From NCBI GenBank assembly GCA_016584305.1, contig JACEEZ010024156.1, forward strand, positions 161,827 to 225,826: a stretch of DNA of 64,000 nucleotides. The letters run 5' to 3'. Origin of the DNA: Chionoecetes opilio. Lineage: Eukaryota > Arthropoda > Malacostraca > Decapoda > Majidae. Shown piece after piece: positions 12,829 to 24,500 of this stretch. A model generated the notes under the pieces. The model made no database searches, was not told the DNA's origin, and saw only the letters and a list, made by a program, of their open reading frames with translations. Made by a program: the position numbers and the translations under genes. Position 1 is the first letter of the stretch; every line of letters begins with the position of its first letter.

Positions 12829-15800
12829 GTAAGGTTATAAAGGAGTTATGAGGCTATATATTGTGATAAAATTGTATATTACAAGTGTTTTTCACAGTTT
12901 CGTGTAAATTGTAGTATTATATCATAAATAAAAGGAATTTACCTTAAGATAATACTTTATACCCTCATAATGTGTTCTTTTCAATGATTTTAGCTAGTTT
13001 TCGGTGAATTATAGCTTTTTTCCTACAAATTGAAGTATACAATCCTCTTTTTAGAATAATTTGCACCTATAAATAGCTTACGTTACATTAAGCAAATACA
13101 TAGAAGAATAAGAGGTTATTTATTATGATATAACGGTATATTGCAAGCGTTTTTATTAGTTTCTTGTAAACTGTAGTGTTATTATATATATACTAGTAGT
13201 TTTACTTAGCATATTGCTATATACCCATATAATGTAGGGTTTTCATTGATTTTAGCTAGTTATCTGTGAAGAGTTGTTTGTTTCTACAAATTCAAGTATA
13301 TTCCTAAATATCTGTAGCTATATAGTTTTAGATATTTGCTACAAATATATTTTACAAAATTAATAACTAAAAATATGTATTTTTCATGAAATTTAATTAG
13401 CAATTTTAATCTTAAAAACAAAGTATTTTTCAGTGTTTTAGTTATTTTTGAAGAGCTAAAAAATGTCGAAAATTGACATTACTCAGCCCTTTCTTGATAG
13501 AGATATTCAACATTTGGTATTATTGTTGTTGTCGTTAGAAAATTCTATATTAAACTACTGTAAGCTTATAAAAGGAGTTTGAGGCTATATATTGTGATAC
13601 AATTGTATATTACAAGTGTTTTTCATAGTTACTTGTAAATTGTAGTGTTATATCATAAATAAAAGGAATTTACCATATGATAATGCTTTATACCCTCAAA
13701 ATGTATTCTTTTCAATGATTTTAGCTAGTTATCGGTGAAATATAGCTTTTTTCATTAAATTTAAGTATCAATTTTAATCTTAAAAATAACGTTTTTTCAA
13801 GTGTTTTAATGTATTTTTGAAGTGCTAAAAATTGTCGAAAATTGACATTATTCACCTCTTTTTTCATAGATATTCAAAATTTGGTATTATTATTGTTTTC
13901 GTTAGAAAATGCTATTTTAAACTACTATAAGCTTATAAAAGGAGTTTGAGGCTATATATTGTGATACAATTGTGTATTGCAAGTGTTTTTCATAGTTTCT
14001 TGTAAATTGTGGTGTTATATCATTAATAAAAGGAATTTACCTCATGATAATGCTTTCTACCCTCAAAATGTGTTCTTTTCAATGATTTTAGCTAGTTATC
14101 GGTGAAATATAGCTTTTTTCCTACACATTGAAGTATACAATCCTCTTTTTAGAATAATTTCCACCTATAAATAGTTTACGTTACATTAAGCTAATACATA
14201 GAAGAGTAAGATGTTATTTATTGTGATATAACGGAATATTGCAAGCGTTTTCCTAGTTTCTTGTAAGCTGTAGTGTTATTGTCTATATACAAGTAGTTTT
14301 ACTTATCATATTGCTATATACCCATAAAATGTAGTGTTTTCATTGATTTTAGCTAGTTATCTGTGAAGAGTTGTTTGTTTCGACAAATTGAAGTATATTC
14401 CTATAGATCTGTAGCTATATAGTTTTGATATTTACTACACATATATTTTACAAAATTAATAGCTAAAAATATGTATTTGCTATGAAATTTAAGTATAAAT
14501 CTTAATCCTAAAAAAAAAAAAAATTCATGTGTTTTAATGTATTTTTGAAATGCTAAAAAATGTCGAAAATTAACATTATTCACCAACCTTTTTCAAAAAG
14601 AAATTAAAAATGTGGTTTTATAGTTGTTTTCGTTAGCCAATGCTATTTTAAACTACTTAAAGCTTATAAAAGGTGTTTGAGGCTATATATTGTGATACAA
14701 TTGTATATTACAAGTGTTTTTCATAGTTTCTTGTAAATTGTAGTGTTATATCCTAAATAAAAAGAATTTACCTTATGATAATGCTTTATACCCTCTAAAT
14801 GTATTCTTTTCAATGATTTTAGCTAGTTATCGGTGAAATATAGCTTTTTTCATAAAATTTAAGTAGCAATTTTAATCTAAAAAATTCCGTTTTTTCAAGT
14901 GTTTTAATGTATTTTTGAAGTGCTAAAAATTGTCGATAAATGACATTATTCAGCTTTTTTTTTATAGAGATATTCAAAATTTGGTATTATTGTTGTTTTC
15001 GTTAGAAAATGTTATTTTAAACTACTGTAAGCTTATAAAAGGAGTTTGAGGCTATATATTTTGATACAATTGTATATTACAAGTGCTTTTCATAGTTTCG
15101 TGTAAATTGTAGTGTTATATCATAAATAAAAGGAATTTACCTTATGATAATACTTTATACCCTCAAAATGTGTTTCTTTTCAATGATTTTAGCTAGTTCT
15201 CGGTGAAATATAGCTTTTTTCCTACAAATTGAAGTATACAATCCTCTTTTTAGAATACTTTGCACCTATAAATAGCTTACGTTACATTAAGCAAATACAT
15301 AGAAGAGTAAGAGGTTATTTATTGTGATATAATTGTATATTGCAAGCGTTTTCCTAGTTTCTTGTAAACTGTAGTGTTATTGTATATATAAAAGTAGTTT
15401 TACTTATCATATTGCTATATACCCATAAAATGTAGTGTTTTCATTGATTTTAGCTAGTTATCTGTGAAGAGTTGTTTGTTTCTACAAATTGAAGTATATT
15501 CCTATTTATCTGTAGCTATATAATTTTGATATTTACTACACATATATTTTACAAAATTAATAGCTAAAAATATGTATTTGCTATGAAATTTGAGTATCAA
15601 TTTTAATCTTAAAAACAAAGTATTTTTCAGTGTTTTAGTTATTCTTGAAGGGCTAAAAAATGTCGAAAATAGACATTATTCAGCCCTTTCTTGATAGAGA
15701 TATTCAAAATTTGGTATTATTGCTGTTTTCGGTAGCAAATGCTATTTTAAACTAATGTAAGCTTATAAAAGGAGTTTGAGGCTATATATTGTGATACAAT

Positions 15801-16485
15801 TGTGTATTAAAAGTGTTTATAAAAGTTTCTTGTAAATTGTGGTGTTATATCATTAATAAAAGGAATTTACCTCATGATAATGCTTTTTACCCTCAAAATG
15901 AGTTCTTTACAATGATTTTAGCTAGTTCTCGGTTTCATATAGCTTTTTTCCTACAAATTGAAGTATACAATCCCCTTTTTAGAATAATTTGCACCTATAA
16001 ATATCTTACGTTACATTAAGTTAATACATAGAGGAGTAAGAGGTTATTTACCGTGATATAACGGTATATTGCAAGCGTTTTCCTAGTTTCTTGTAAGCTG
16101 TAGTGTTATTGTATATATACAAGTAGTTTTACTTATCATATTGCTATATACCCATAAAATATAGTGTTTTCATTGAGTTTAGCTACTTATCTGTGAAGAG
16201 TTGTTTGTTTCTACAAATTGAAGTATATTCCTATTTATCTGTAGCTATATAATTTTGATATTTACTACACATATATTTTACAAAATTAATAGCTAAAAAT
16301 ATGTATTTGCTATGAAATTTGAGTATCAATTTTAATCTTAAAAACAAAGTATTTTTCAGTGTTTTAGTTATTCTTGAAGGGCTAAAAAATGTCGAAAATA
16401 GACATTATTCAGCCCTTTCTTGATAGAGATATTCAAAATTTGGTATTATTGCTGTTTTCGGTAGCAAATGCTATTTTAAACTAAT
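12829..16485 (+). repeat. Super-repeat copy 4, truncated, ending in a hybrid unit
   Basis: Intervals 1 to 5 are present in order (heads 12,829, 13,560, 13,929, 14,657 and 15,027). The sixth interval (15,755) opens like interval 6 (GTTTATAAAAG, CCGTGATATAACGG) but its second half reads like interval 5 (CTATTTATCTGTAGC, GCTGTTTTCGGTAGC). Intervals 7 to 9 are absent. The segment 16,225-16,480 is nearly identical to about 15,505-15,750. Confidence 0.7.
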
Positions 16486-19400
16486 GTAAGCTTATAAAAG
16501 GAGTTTGAGGCTATATATTGTGATACAATTGTATATTACAAGTGTTTTTCACAGTTTCGTGTAAATTGTAGTATTATATCATAAATAAAAGGAATTTACC
16601 TTAAGATAATACTTTATACCCTCAAAATGTGTTCTTTTCAATGATTTTAGCTAGTTCTCGGTGAATTATAGCTTTTTTCCTACAAATTGAAGTACACAAT
16701 CCTCTTTTTAGAATAATTTGCACCTATAAATAGATTACGTTACATTAAGCAAATACATAGAAGAATAAGAGGTTATTTATTATGATATAACGGTATATTG
16801 CAAGCGTTTTCCTAGTTTCTTGTAAACTGTAGTGTTATTATATATATACTAGTAGATTTACTTAGCATATTGCTATATACCCATAAAATGTAGGGTTTTC
16901 ATTGATTTTAGCTAGTTATCTGTGAAGAGTTGTTTGTTTTTACAAATTGAAGTATATTCCTATATATCTGTAGCTATATAGTATTAGATATTTGCTACAA
17001 ATATATTTTACAAAATTAATAACTAAAAATATGTATTTTTCATGAAATTTACTTAGCAATTTTAATCTTAAAAACAAAGTATTTTTCAGTGTTTTAGTTA
17101 TTTTTGAAGGGCTAAAAAATGTCGAAAATTGACATTACTCAGCCCTTTCTTGATAGAGATATTCAACATTTGGTATTATTGTTGTTGTCGTTAGAAAATT
17201 CTATTTTAAACTACTGTAAGCTTATAAATGGAGTTTGAGGCTATATATTGTTATACAATTGTATATTACAAGTGTTTTTCATAGTTACTTGTAAATTGTA
17301 GTGTTATATCATAAATAAAAGGAATTTACCATATGATAATGCTTTATACCCTCAAAATGTATTCTTTTCAATGATTTTAGCTAGTTATCGGTGAAATATA
17401 GCTTTTTTCATTAAATTTAAGTATCAATTTTAATCTTAAAAATAACGTTTTTCAAGTGTTTTAATGTATTTTTGAAGTGCTAAAAATTGTCGAAAATTGA
17501 CATTATTCAGCTCTTTTTTCATAGAGATATTCAAAATTTGGTATTATTATTGTTTTCGTTAGAAAATGCTATTTTAAAATACTATAAGCTTATAAAAGGA
17601 GTTTGAGGCTATATATTGTGATACAATTGTGTATTGCAAGTGTTTTTCATAGTTTCTTGTAAATTGTGGTGTTATATCATTAATAAAAGGAATTTACCTC
17701 ATGATAATGCTTTCTACCCTCAAAATGTGTTCTTTTCAATGATTTTAGCTAGTTATCGGTGAAATATAGCTTTTTTCCTACACATTGAAGTATACAATCC
17801 TCTTTTTAGAATAATTTCCAACCTATAAATAGCTTACGTTACATTAAGCTAATACATAGAAGAGTAAGAGGTTATTTATTGTGATATAACGGAATATTGC
17901 AAGCGTTTTCCTAGTTTCTTGTAAGCTGTAGTGTTATTGTCTATATACAAGTAGTTTTACTTATCATATTGCTATATACCCATAAAATGTAGTGTTTTCA
18001 TTGATTTTAGCTAGTTATCTGTGAAGAGTTGTTTGTTTCGACAAATTGAAGTATATTCCTATATATCTGTAGCTATATAGTTTTGATATTTACTACACAT
18101 ATATTTTACAAAATTAATAGCTAAAAATATGTATTTGCTATGAAATTTAAGTATAAATTTTAATCCTAAAAAAAAAAAAAAATCATGTGTTTTAATGTAT
18201 TTTTGAAATGCTAAAAAATGTCGAAAATTAACATTATTCACCAACCTTTTTGAAAAAGAAATTCAAAATGTGGTATTATAGTTGTTTTCGTTAGCAAATG
18301 CTATTTTAAACTACTTAAAGCTTATAAAAGGTGTTTGAGGCTATATATTGTGATACAATTGTATATTACAAGTGTTTTTCATAGTTTCTTGTAAATTGTT
18401 GTGTTATATCCTAAATAAAAAGAATTTACCTTATGATAATGCTTTATACCATCTAAATGTGTTCTTTTCAATGATTTTAGCTAGTTATCGGTGAAATAGA
18501 GCTTTTTTCATAAAATTTAAGTAGCAATTTTAATCTAAAAAATTCCGTTTTTTCAAGTGTTTTAATGTATTTTTGAAGTGCTAAAAATTGTCGATAAATG
18601 ACATTATTCAGCTTTTTCTTTATAGAGATATCAAAATTTGGTATTAATGCTGTTTTCGCTAGCAAATGCTATTTTAAACTACTGTAAGCTTATAAAAGGA
18701 GTTTGAGGCTATATATTGTGATACAATTGTGTATATTACAAGTGTTTTTAAAAGTTTCTTGTAAATTGTGGTGTTATATAATTAATAAAAGGAATTTACC
18801 TCATGATAATGCTTTTTACCCTCAAAAGGAGTTCTTTTCAATGATTTTAGCTAGTTCTCGGTTTCATATAGCTTTATTTCTACAAATTAAAGTATACAAT
18901 CCCCTTTTTAGAATAATTTGCACCCATAAATAACTTACGTTACATTAAGTTAATACATAGAAGAGTAAGAGGTTATTTACCGTGATATAACGGTATATTG
19001 CAAGCGTTTTCCTAGTTTCTTGTAAGCTGTAGTGTTATTGTATATATACAAGTAGTTTTACTTATCATATTGCTATATACCCATAAAATGTAGAGTTTTC
19101 ATTGAGTTTAGCTACTTATCTGTGAAGAGTTGTTTGTTTCTAGAAATTGAAGTATATTCCTATATATCTGTAGCTATATAGTTTTCGATATTTGCTACAT
19201 ATATATTTTACAAAATTAATAGCTAAAAATATGTATTTTTTCATGAAATTTAAGTATCAATTTTAATCATAAAAACTACGTTTTTTCGAGTGTTTTAATG
19301 AAATTTTGAAGTGCTAAAAAATGTCCAAAATTGACATTATTCACCAACCTTTTTGAAAGAGAAATATAAAATGTAGTTTTATAGTTGTTTTCGTTAGCAA

Positions 19401-19799
19401 ATGCTATTTTAAACTGCTGAAAGCTTATAAAAGGTGTTTGAGGCTATATATTGTGATACAATTGTGTATTACAAGTGTTTTTCATAGTTTCTTGTAAATT
19501 GTGGTGTTATATCATTAATAAAAGGAATTTACCTCATGATAATGCTTAATACCCTCAAAATGTGTTCTTTTCAATGATTTTGCTAGTTATCGGTGAAATA
19601 TAGCTTTTTTCTTACAAATTGAAGTATATAATCCTCTTTTTAGAATAATTTGCACCAATAAGTAGATTACGTTACAAAAAGCTAATACATAGAAGAGTAA
19701 GAGATTATTTAATGTGATATAACGGTATATTGCAAGCGTTTTCCTAGTTTCTTGTAAACTGTAGTGTTATTGTATATATACAAGTAGTTTTACTTATCT
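16486..19799 (+). repeat. Super-repeat copy 5, truncated by an inversion junction
   Basis: The first head keeps the CTAATGTAAGC start of the preceding unit but then carries interval 1 variants (CACAGTTTCG, CTTAAGATAATAC). Intervals 2 to 4 follow (17,218, 17,585, 18,317). The unit at about 18,685 reads like interval 6 (GTTTTTAAAAG, CCGTGATATAACGG) and the last at about 19,421 is only partial. The array ends in a B head at about 19,799, where the orientation reverses. Confidence 0.68.
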
Positions 19800-20489
19800 T
19801 GTAATACACAATTGTATCCCAATATATAGCCTCAAACTCCTTTTATAAGCTTACAATAGTTTAAAATAGCATTTTCTAACGAAAACAACAATAATACCAA
19901 ATTTTGAATTTGTCTATGAAAAAAAATGGTTAATAATGTCAATTTTCGAAATGTTTTCGCACCTCAAAAATACATTAAAACACTTGAAAAAACGTTGTTT
20001 TTAAGATTAAAATTGATATTTAAATTTCATGACAAATACTTAATTCTAGTTATTAATTTTGTAAAATATATTTGTTGCAAATATCAAAAACTGTAGAAGT
20101 ACAGATATATAGGAATATACTTCAATTTGTTGATACAAACAACTCTTCACAGATAACTAGCTAAAATCAATAAAAACGTTACATTATATGGGTATATAGC
20201 AATATGATATATAAAACTACATGCATATATACAATAACACAACAGTTTACAAAAAACTAGGAAAACGCTAGCAATATACCGCAATAAATAATCTCTTACT
20301 CTACTATGTATTTGCTTAATGTAACGTAAGCTACTTATAGGTGCAAATTATTCTAAAAAGTGGATTGTTTACTTCAATTTGTAGGAAAAAAAATATATTT
20401 CACCGAGAACTAGCTAAACTCATTGAAAAGAACACATTTTGAGGGTAAAAAGTATTATCATGAGGTAAATTCCTTTTATTAATGATATA
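19800..20489 (-). repeat. Satellite subfamily I, reverse orientation
   Basis: From about 19,800 the sequence reads as the reverse complement of the upstream array (AGCCTCAAACTCC then TTTTATAAGCTTAC). It covers an A head, tail, B middle, B head and A2 tail in reverse order, and stops inside an A head at 20,489 where the palindromic element is inserted. There are no genes. Confidence 0.9.
20488..20489. other. TA target-site duplication, left
   Basis: TA directly before TACAGCGCGCC. The interrupted satellite reads AATGATATAACACC elsewhere, so one of its TA steps is present on both sides of the element. Confidence 0.65.
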
Positions 20490-20759
20490 TACAGCGCGCC
20501 AAAACATTGTTCGCGACATCATAACACAGCGCTTCCATACGGGAATTCAGAAAATGTACTCTATGGCAGCCTACTGACTTCCGAGAGAGATATCTTACAT
20601 ATGGCAGCTTGTTTAAGGCACGGCCAGTCCATAAAGACCGTTGAGGAATGTTCAGATGCCACTTGTCAATTATAGACGAAGCATTTAAAAAAGTATCGCC
20701 TTCCTTCCCGCGAGTAATTTGAACAGAGGCGCATTGGTATAATTATCATTATTTGCATA

Positions 20760-20945
20760 ATGAGTGGCAAGAAAGACCTAACAAAGGAGCAAATTATAGT
20801 TAGTGTATCTCTACACAAGGCAGAGAGGCCAGTGGAAGAAATATCAAGGATTGTGGATGTTACGAGGAAATATGTGCATAAGTGGGTGGAGAGTTTCGGG
20901 GTGGGTTGGCGGTGTCGCGGCAGCCGCGACACCAGAACATTATAA
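20760..20945 (+). pseudogene. Tc1/mariner-type transposase N-terminal fragment, left arm copy
   Basis: A 61-codon frame starting MSGKKDLTKEQ. Residues 7-46 look like the first helix-turn-helix of Tc1/mariner transposases: LTKEQII at 7-13, LHKAERPVEEISR at 18-30, then VDVTRKYVHKWVESF at 32-46. In the family this part binds the terminal inverted repeats. Full transposases are about 340 residues with a DDE/DDD catalytic domain; none follows here. The frame fails where a GC-rich palindrome (20,911-20,933) sits. In the neighbouring frame a likely continuation is visible: GRGCKTS at 20,953-20,973, resembling the family's GRPRK hook, and VDAHPQLRARK at 21,004-21,036, resembling the start of the second helix-turn-helix. 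I call it a broken remnant. An alternative is a short DNA-binding protein that competes with full transposase. Confidence 0.72.
20911..20933. repeat. 23-bp GC-rich hairpin palindrome, left arm
   Basis: GGTGTCGCGGC, one central A, then GCCGCGACACC: a perfect 11-bp stem with a 1-base loop. It lies exactly where the transposase frame stops making sense. Confidence 0.9.
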
Positions 20946-20968
20946 GTGGTCAGGGCGAGGATGTAAAA

Positions 20969-21051
20969 CCTCAGCAAGCACCCTAAATGTCATGAAACGT
21001 CAAGTGGATGCCCATCCTCAATTAAGAGCAAGAAAAAAATTGCGATATGAC
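20969..21051 (+). other. Loop between the arms of the palindromic element
   Basis: 83 bp of single-copy sequence between the arms. On the + strand, in the frame one base offset from the left arm fragment, it encodes KTSASTLNVMKRQ and then VDAHPQLRARK. This fits the linker and second helix-turn-helix region of a Tc1/mariner transposase. The left arm plus loop is therefore probably the original 5' part of the parent element, and the right arm an inverted copy. Confidence 0.6.
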
Positions 21052-21074
21052 TTTTACATCCTCGCCCTGGCCAC

Positions 21075-21260
21075 TTATAATGTTCTGGTGTCGCGGCTGC
21101 CGCGACACCGCCAACCCACCCCGAAACTCTCCACCCACTTATGCACATATTTCCTCGTAACATCCACAATCCTTGATATTTCTTCCACTGGCCTCTCTAC
21201 CTTGTGTAGAGATACACTAACTATAATTTGCTCCTTTGTTAGGTCTTTATTGCCACTCAT
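21075..21260 (-). pseudogene. Tc1/mariner-type transposase N-terminal fragment, right arm copy
   Basis: Mirror image of the left arm fragment, also 61 codons, starting MSGNKDLTKEQ and ending after the same GC-rich palindrome. It keeps the helix-turn-helix region with VERPVEEISR and KYVHKWVESF. The two fragments point toward each other across the loop, so transcripts from either side would fold back. There is no catalytic domain. The frame break is identical to that of the left copy, so the break is older than the inverted duplication or has been homogenised since. Confidence 0.72.
21087..21109. repeat. 23-bp GC-rich hairpin palindrome, right arm
   Basis: Mirror copy of the 20,911-20,933 hairpin, with the same 11-bp stem and a central T on this strand. 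Confidence 0.9.
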
Positions 21261-21530
21261 TATGCAAATAATGATAATTATACCAATGCGCCTCTGTTCA
21301 AATTACTCGCGGGAAGGAAGGCGATACTTTTTTAAATGCTTCGTCTATAATTGACAAATGGCATCTGAACATTCCTCAACGGTCTTTATGGACTGGCCGT
21401 GCCTTAAACAAGCTGCCATATGTAAGATATCTCTCTCGGAAGTCAGTAGGCTGCCATAGAGTACATTTTCTGAATTCCCGTATGGAAGCGCTGTGTTATG
21501 ATGTCGCGAACAATGCTTTGGCGCGCTGTG

Positions 21531-21532
21531 TA
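21531..21532. other. TA target-site duplication, right
   Basis: TA directly after GGCGCGCTGTG, followed by ACACCACAATTT, which resumes the satellite in phase with the left flank. Confidence 0.65.
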
Positions 21533-24500
21533 ACACCACAATTTACAAGAAACTATGAAAAACACTAGTAATATACAATTGTATCACAATGTATAGCCTC
21601 AAACTCCTTTTATAAGCATACAGTAGTTTAAAAGAGCATTTTCTAACGAAAACAACAATAATACCAAATTTTGAATCTCTCTATCAAAAAAGATGGTGAA
21701 TAATGTCAATTTTTGATATTTTTTAAGCACCTCAAAAATACATTAAAACACAGGAAAAAACTTTGTTGTTAAGATTAAAATTGATCATTAAATTTAATGA
21801 AAATACATATTTTTAGTTATTAATTTTGTAAAATATATTTGTAGCAAATATCAAAAACTGTATAGGTATAGATATATAGCAATATACTTCAATTTGTGGA
21901 AACAAACAACTCTTCACAGATAACTAACTAAACTCAATGAAAACACTACATTTTATGGGTATATAGCAATATGATAAGTAAAACTACTTGTATATATACA
22001 ATAACACTACAGTTTACAAGAAACTAGAAAAACGCTTGCAATATACCGTTATATCACAATAAATAATCTCTTACTCTACAATGTATTTGCTTAATGTAAC
22101 GTAAGCTATTTATAGGTGCAAATTATTCTAAAAAGAGGATTGTATACTTCAATTTGTAGGAAAAAAGGTATATTTCAGCGATAACTAGCTAAAATCATTG
22201 AAAAGAACACATTTTGAGAGTAAAAAGCATTATCATGAGGTAAATTCCTTTTATTAAAGATATAACACCACAATTTACAAGAAAATATGAAAAACACTTG
22301 TAATGCACAATTGTATCACAATATATAGCCTCAAACTCCTTTTATAAGCTTACAGTAGTTTACAATAGCATTTTCTAACGAAAACAACAATAATCCAAAT
22401 TTTGAATATCTTTATGAAAAAAGCGCTGAATAATGTCAATTTTCGACAATTTTTTGCACTTCAAAAATATATTTAAAACACTTGAAAAAATGTTTATTTT
22501 AGGATTAAAATTGATACTTAAATTTCATGAAAAAAGCAAAATTTCACCGATAACTAGCTAAAATCATGGAAAAGAATACATTTTGAGTGTATAAAGCATT
22601 ATAATAAGGTAAATTCCTTTTATTTATGATATTACACTATAATTTACAAGAAACTATGAAAAACACTTATAATATACAATTGTATCACAATATATAGCCT
22701 CAAACTCCTTTTATAAGCTTACAGTAGTTTAAAATAGCATTTTCTAAAGAAAACAATAATAATACCAAATTATGAATATCTCTATCAAAAAAGAGCTGAA
22801 TAATGTCAATTTTCGACAATTTTTAGCACTTCAAAAATACATTAAAACACTTGAAAAAACGTTATTTTTAAGATTAAAATTGATAATTTAATTTCATGAA
22901 AAAAAATATATTTCACCGGTAACTAGCTAAAATTATTGAAAAGAACACATTTTGAGGGTATAAAGCATTATCATTAGGTAAATTTCTTTTATTTATGATA
23001 TAACACTACAATTTACTAGAAAATATGAAAAATATTTGTAATATACAATTGTATCACAATATATAGCCTCAAACTCCTTTTATAAGCTTTCAGTAGTTTA
23101 AAATAGGATTTTCTTACAAAAAAAACAATAATACCAAATTTTGAATTTCTCTATCAAAAAAGATGGTGAATAATGTCAATTTTCGACATTTTTTAGCCTT
23201 TCAAAAATACATTAAAACACTTAAAAAAACGTTGTTTTTAAGATTAAAATTGATAATCAAATTTCATGAAAAATACTTATTTCTAGTTATTAATTTTGTA
23301 AAATATATTTGTAGCAAATATAAAAAACTGTATAGGTATATATAGGAATATATTTCAATTTGTTGCAACAAACAACTCTTCACAGATAACTAGCTAAAAT
23401 CAATGAAAACACTACATTTTATGGGTATATAGCAATATGATATATAAAACTACTTGTATATATACAATAACACTACAGTTTACAAGAAACTAGGAAAACG
23501 CTTGCAATATACTGTTATATCACAATAAATAATCTCTTACTCTTCTATGTATTAGCTTAATGTAACGTAAGCTACTTATAGGTCCAAATTATTCTAAAAA
23601 GAGGATTTTATACTTCAATTTGTAGGAAAAAAGCTATATTTCACCGATAAGTAGCTAAAATCATTGAAAAGAACACATTTTGAGGGTAAAAAGCATTATC
23701 ATGAGGTTCATTCCTTTTATTAATGATATAACACAACAATTTACAAGAAACTATGAAAAACACTTGTAATACACAATTGTATCACAATATATAGCCTCAA
23801 ACTCCTTTTATAAGCTTACAGTTGTTTAAAACAGCATTTTCTAACGAAAACAACAATAATACCAAAATTTGAATATGTCTATGAAAAAAGAGCTGATTAA
23901 TGTCAATTTTCGACAATTTTTAGCACTTCAAAAATTCATTAAAACACTTGAGAAAACGTAATTTTAGGATTAAAATTGATTCTTAAATATCATGAAAATG
24001 GCTATATTTCACGATAACCAGCTAAAATCAATGAAAAGAACACATTTTGAGGGTATAAAGCATTATCATGAGGTAAATTCCTTTTATTAATGATATAATA
24101 CTACAATTTACACGAACCTATGAAAAACACTTGTAATATACAATTGTATCACAATATATAGCCTCAAACTCCTTTTATAAGCTTACAGTAGTATAAAATA
24201 TCATTTTCTAAAGAAAACAACAATAATACCGAATTTTGAATATCACTATCAAAAAATAGGTGAATAATGTCAATTTTCGACAATTTTTAGCACTTTAAAA
24301 ATACATGAACACATTTGAAAAAAAGTTATTTTTAAGATTAAAATTGATAACTAAATTGCATGAAAAAGCAAAATTTCACCGATAACTAGCTAAAATCATT
24401 GAAAAGAACACATTTTGATGGTATAAAGCATTATCATAAGGTAAATTTCTTTTATTTACGATATAACACTACAATTTACAAGAAACTATGAAAAAAACTT

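Larger units (their letters stand above)
1..19799 (+). repeat. Satellite array block, subfamily I, forward orientation
   Basis: Uninterrupted tandem satellite. A head motif (TAAGCTTATAAAAGG followed by GTTTGAGGCTATATATTG) recurs at about 38, 406, 1136, 1505, 2235, 2602, 3330 and so on to about 19,421. Spacing alternates between about 365 and 735 bp, and a few consecutive long spacings occur near 2602-4070, 7705-9163 and 15,027-17,218. Every copy is non-coding and AT-rich. The short open frames in it recur only because the repeat recurs, and they are broken in sister copies. Most heads carry an AAGCTT (HindIII) site. No gene, RNA or promoter could be supported anywhere in the block. Confidence 0.95.
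20490..20968 (+). repeat. Left arm of palindromic element
   Basis: 479-bp inverted-repeat arm. Position p pairs with position 42,020 minus p in the right arm. It contains a terminal GC-rich motif, about 270 bp without a convincing frame, then the transposase fragment from 20,760 and a 23-bp GC-rich palindrome at 20,911-20,933. Confidence 0.9.
20490..21530. mobile_element. Palindromic Tc1/mariner-like foldback element
   Basis: A 1,041-bp, clearly GC-richer island inside the satellite. It consists of a left arm (20,490-20,968), an 83-bp loop (20,969-21,051) and a right arm (21,052-21,530). The arms are equal in length (479 bp) and I count about six mismatches between them. The outer ends read TACAGCGCGCC on the left and CACAGCGCGCC on the right (reverse strand). 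Comparison with uninterrupted satellite (AATGATATAACACC) shows a duplicated TA at each edge, as in Tc1/mariner insertion. Each arm encodes the same transposase N-terminus, pointing inward. No catalytic domain is present, so the element is non-autonomous. It probably arose from inverted duplication of the 5' part of a full element. Confidence 0.85.
21052..21530 (-). repeat. Right arm of palindromic element
   Basis: Mirror copy of the left arm, with about six substitutions seen by eye. Two of them change the encoded transposase fragment (Lys to Asn at residue 4, Ala to Val at residue 21). The high similarity implies a recent duplication or gene conversion between the arms. Confidence 0.9.

Noticed and set aside
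20803..21354. 183-codon frame crossing the whole palindromic element
   Set aside because: It runs through the left arm, the loop and into the antisense of the right arm transposase fragment. It cannot be one real protein, although its middle part covers the probable continuation of the transposase.
20490..21530. Segmental inversion of host unique sequence rather than a transposon
   Set aside because: GC-rich inverted termini, the TA duplication in the satellite flanks and the transposase helix-turn-helix fit Tc1/mariner insertion better.
21345..21539. 64-codon minus-strand frame at the right end of the palindromic element
   Set aside because: It lies outside the transposase fragment, starts in satellite sequence beyond the terminus, and shows no recognisable domain.
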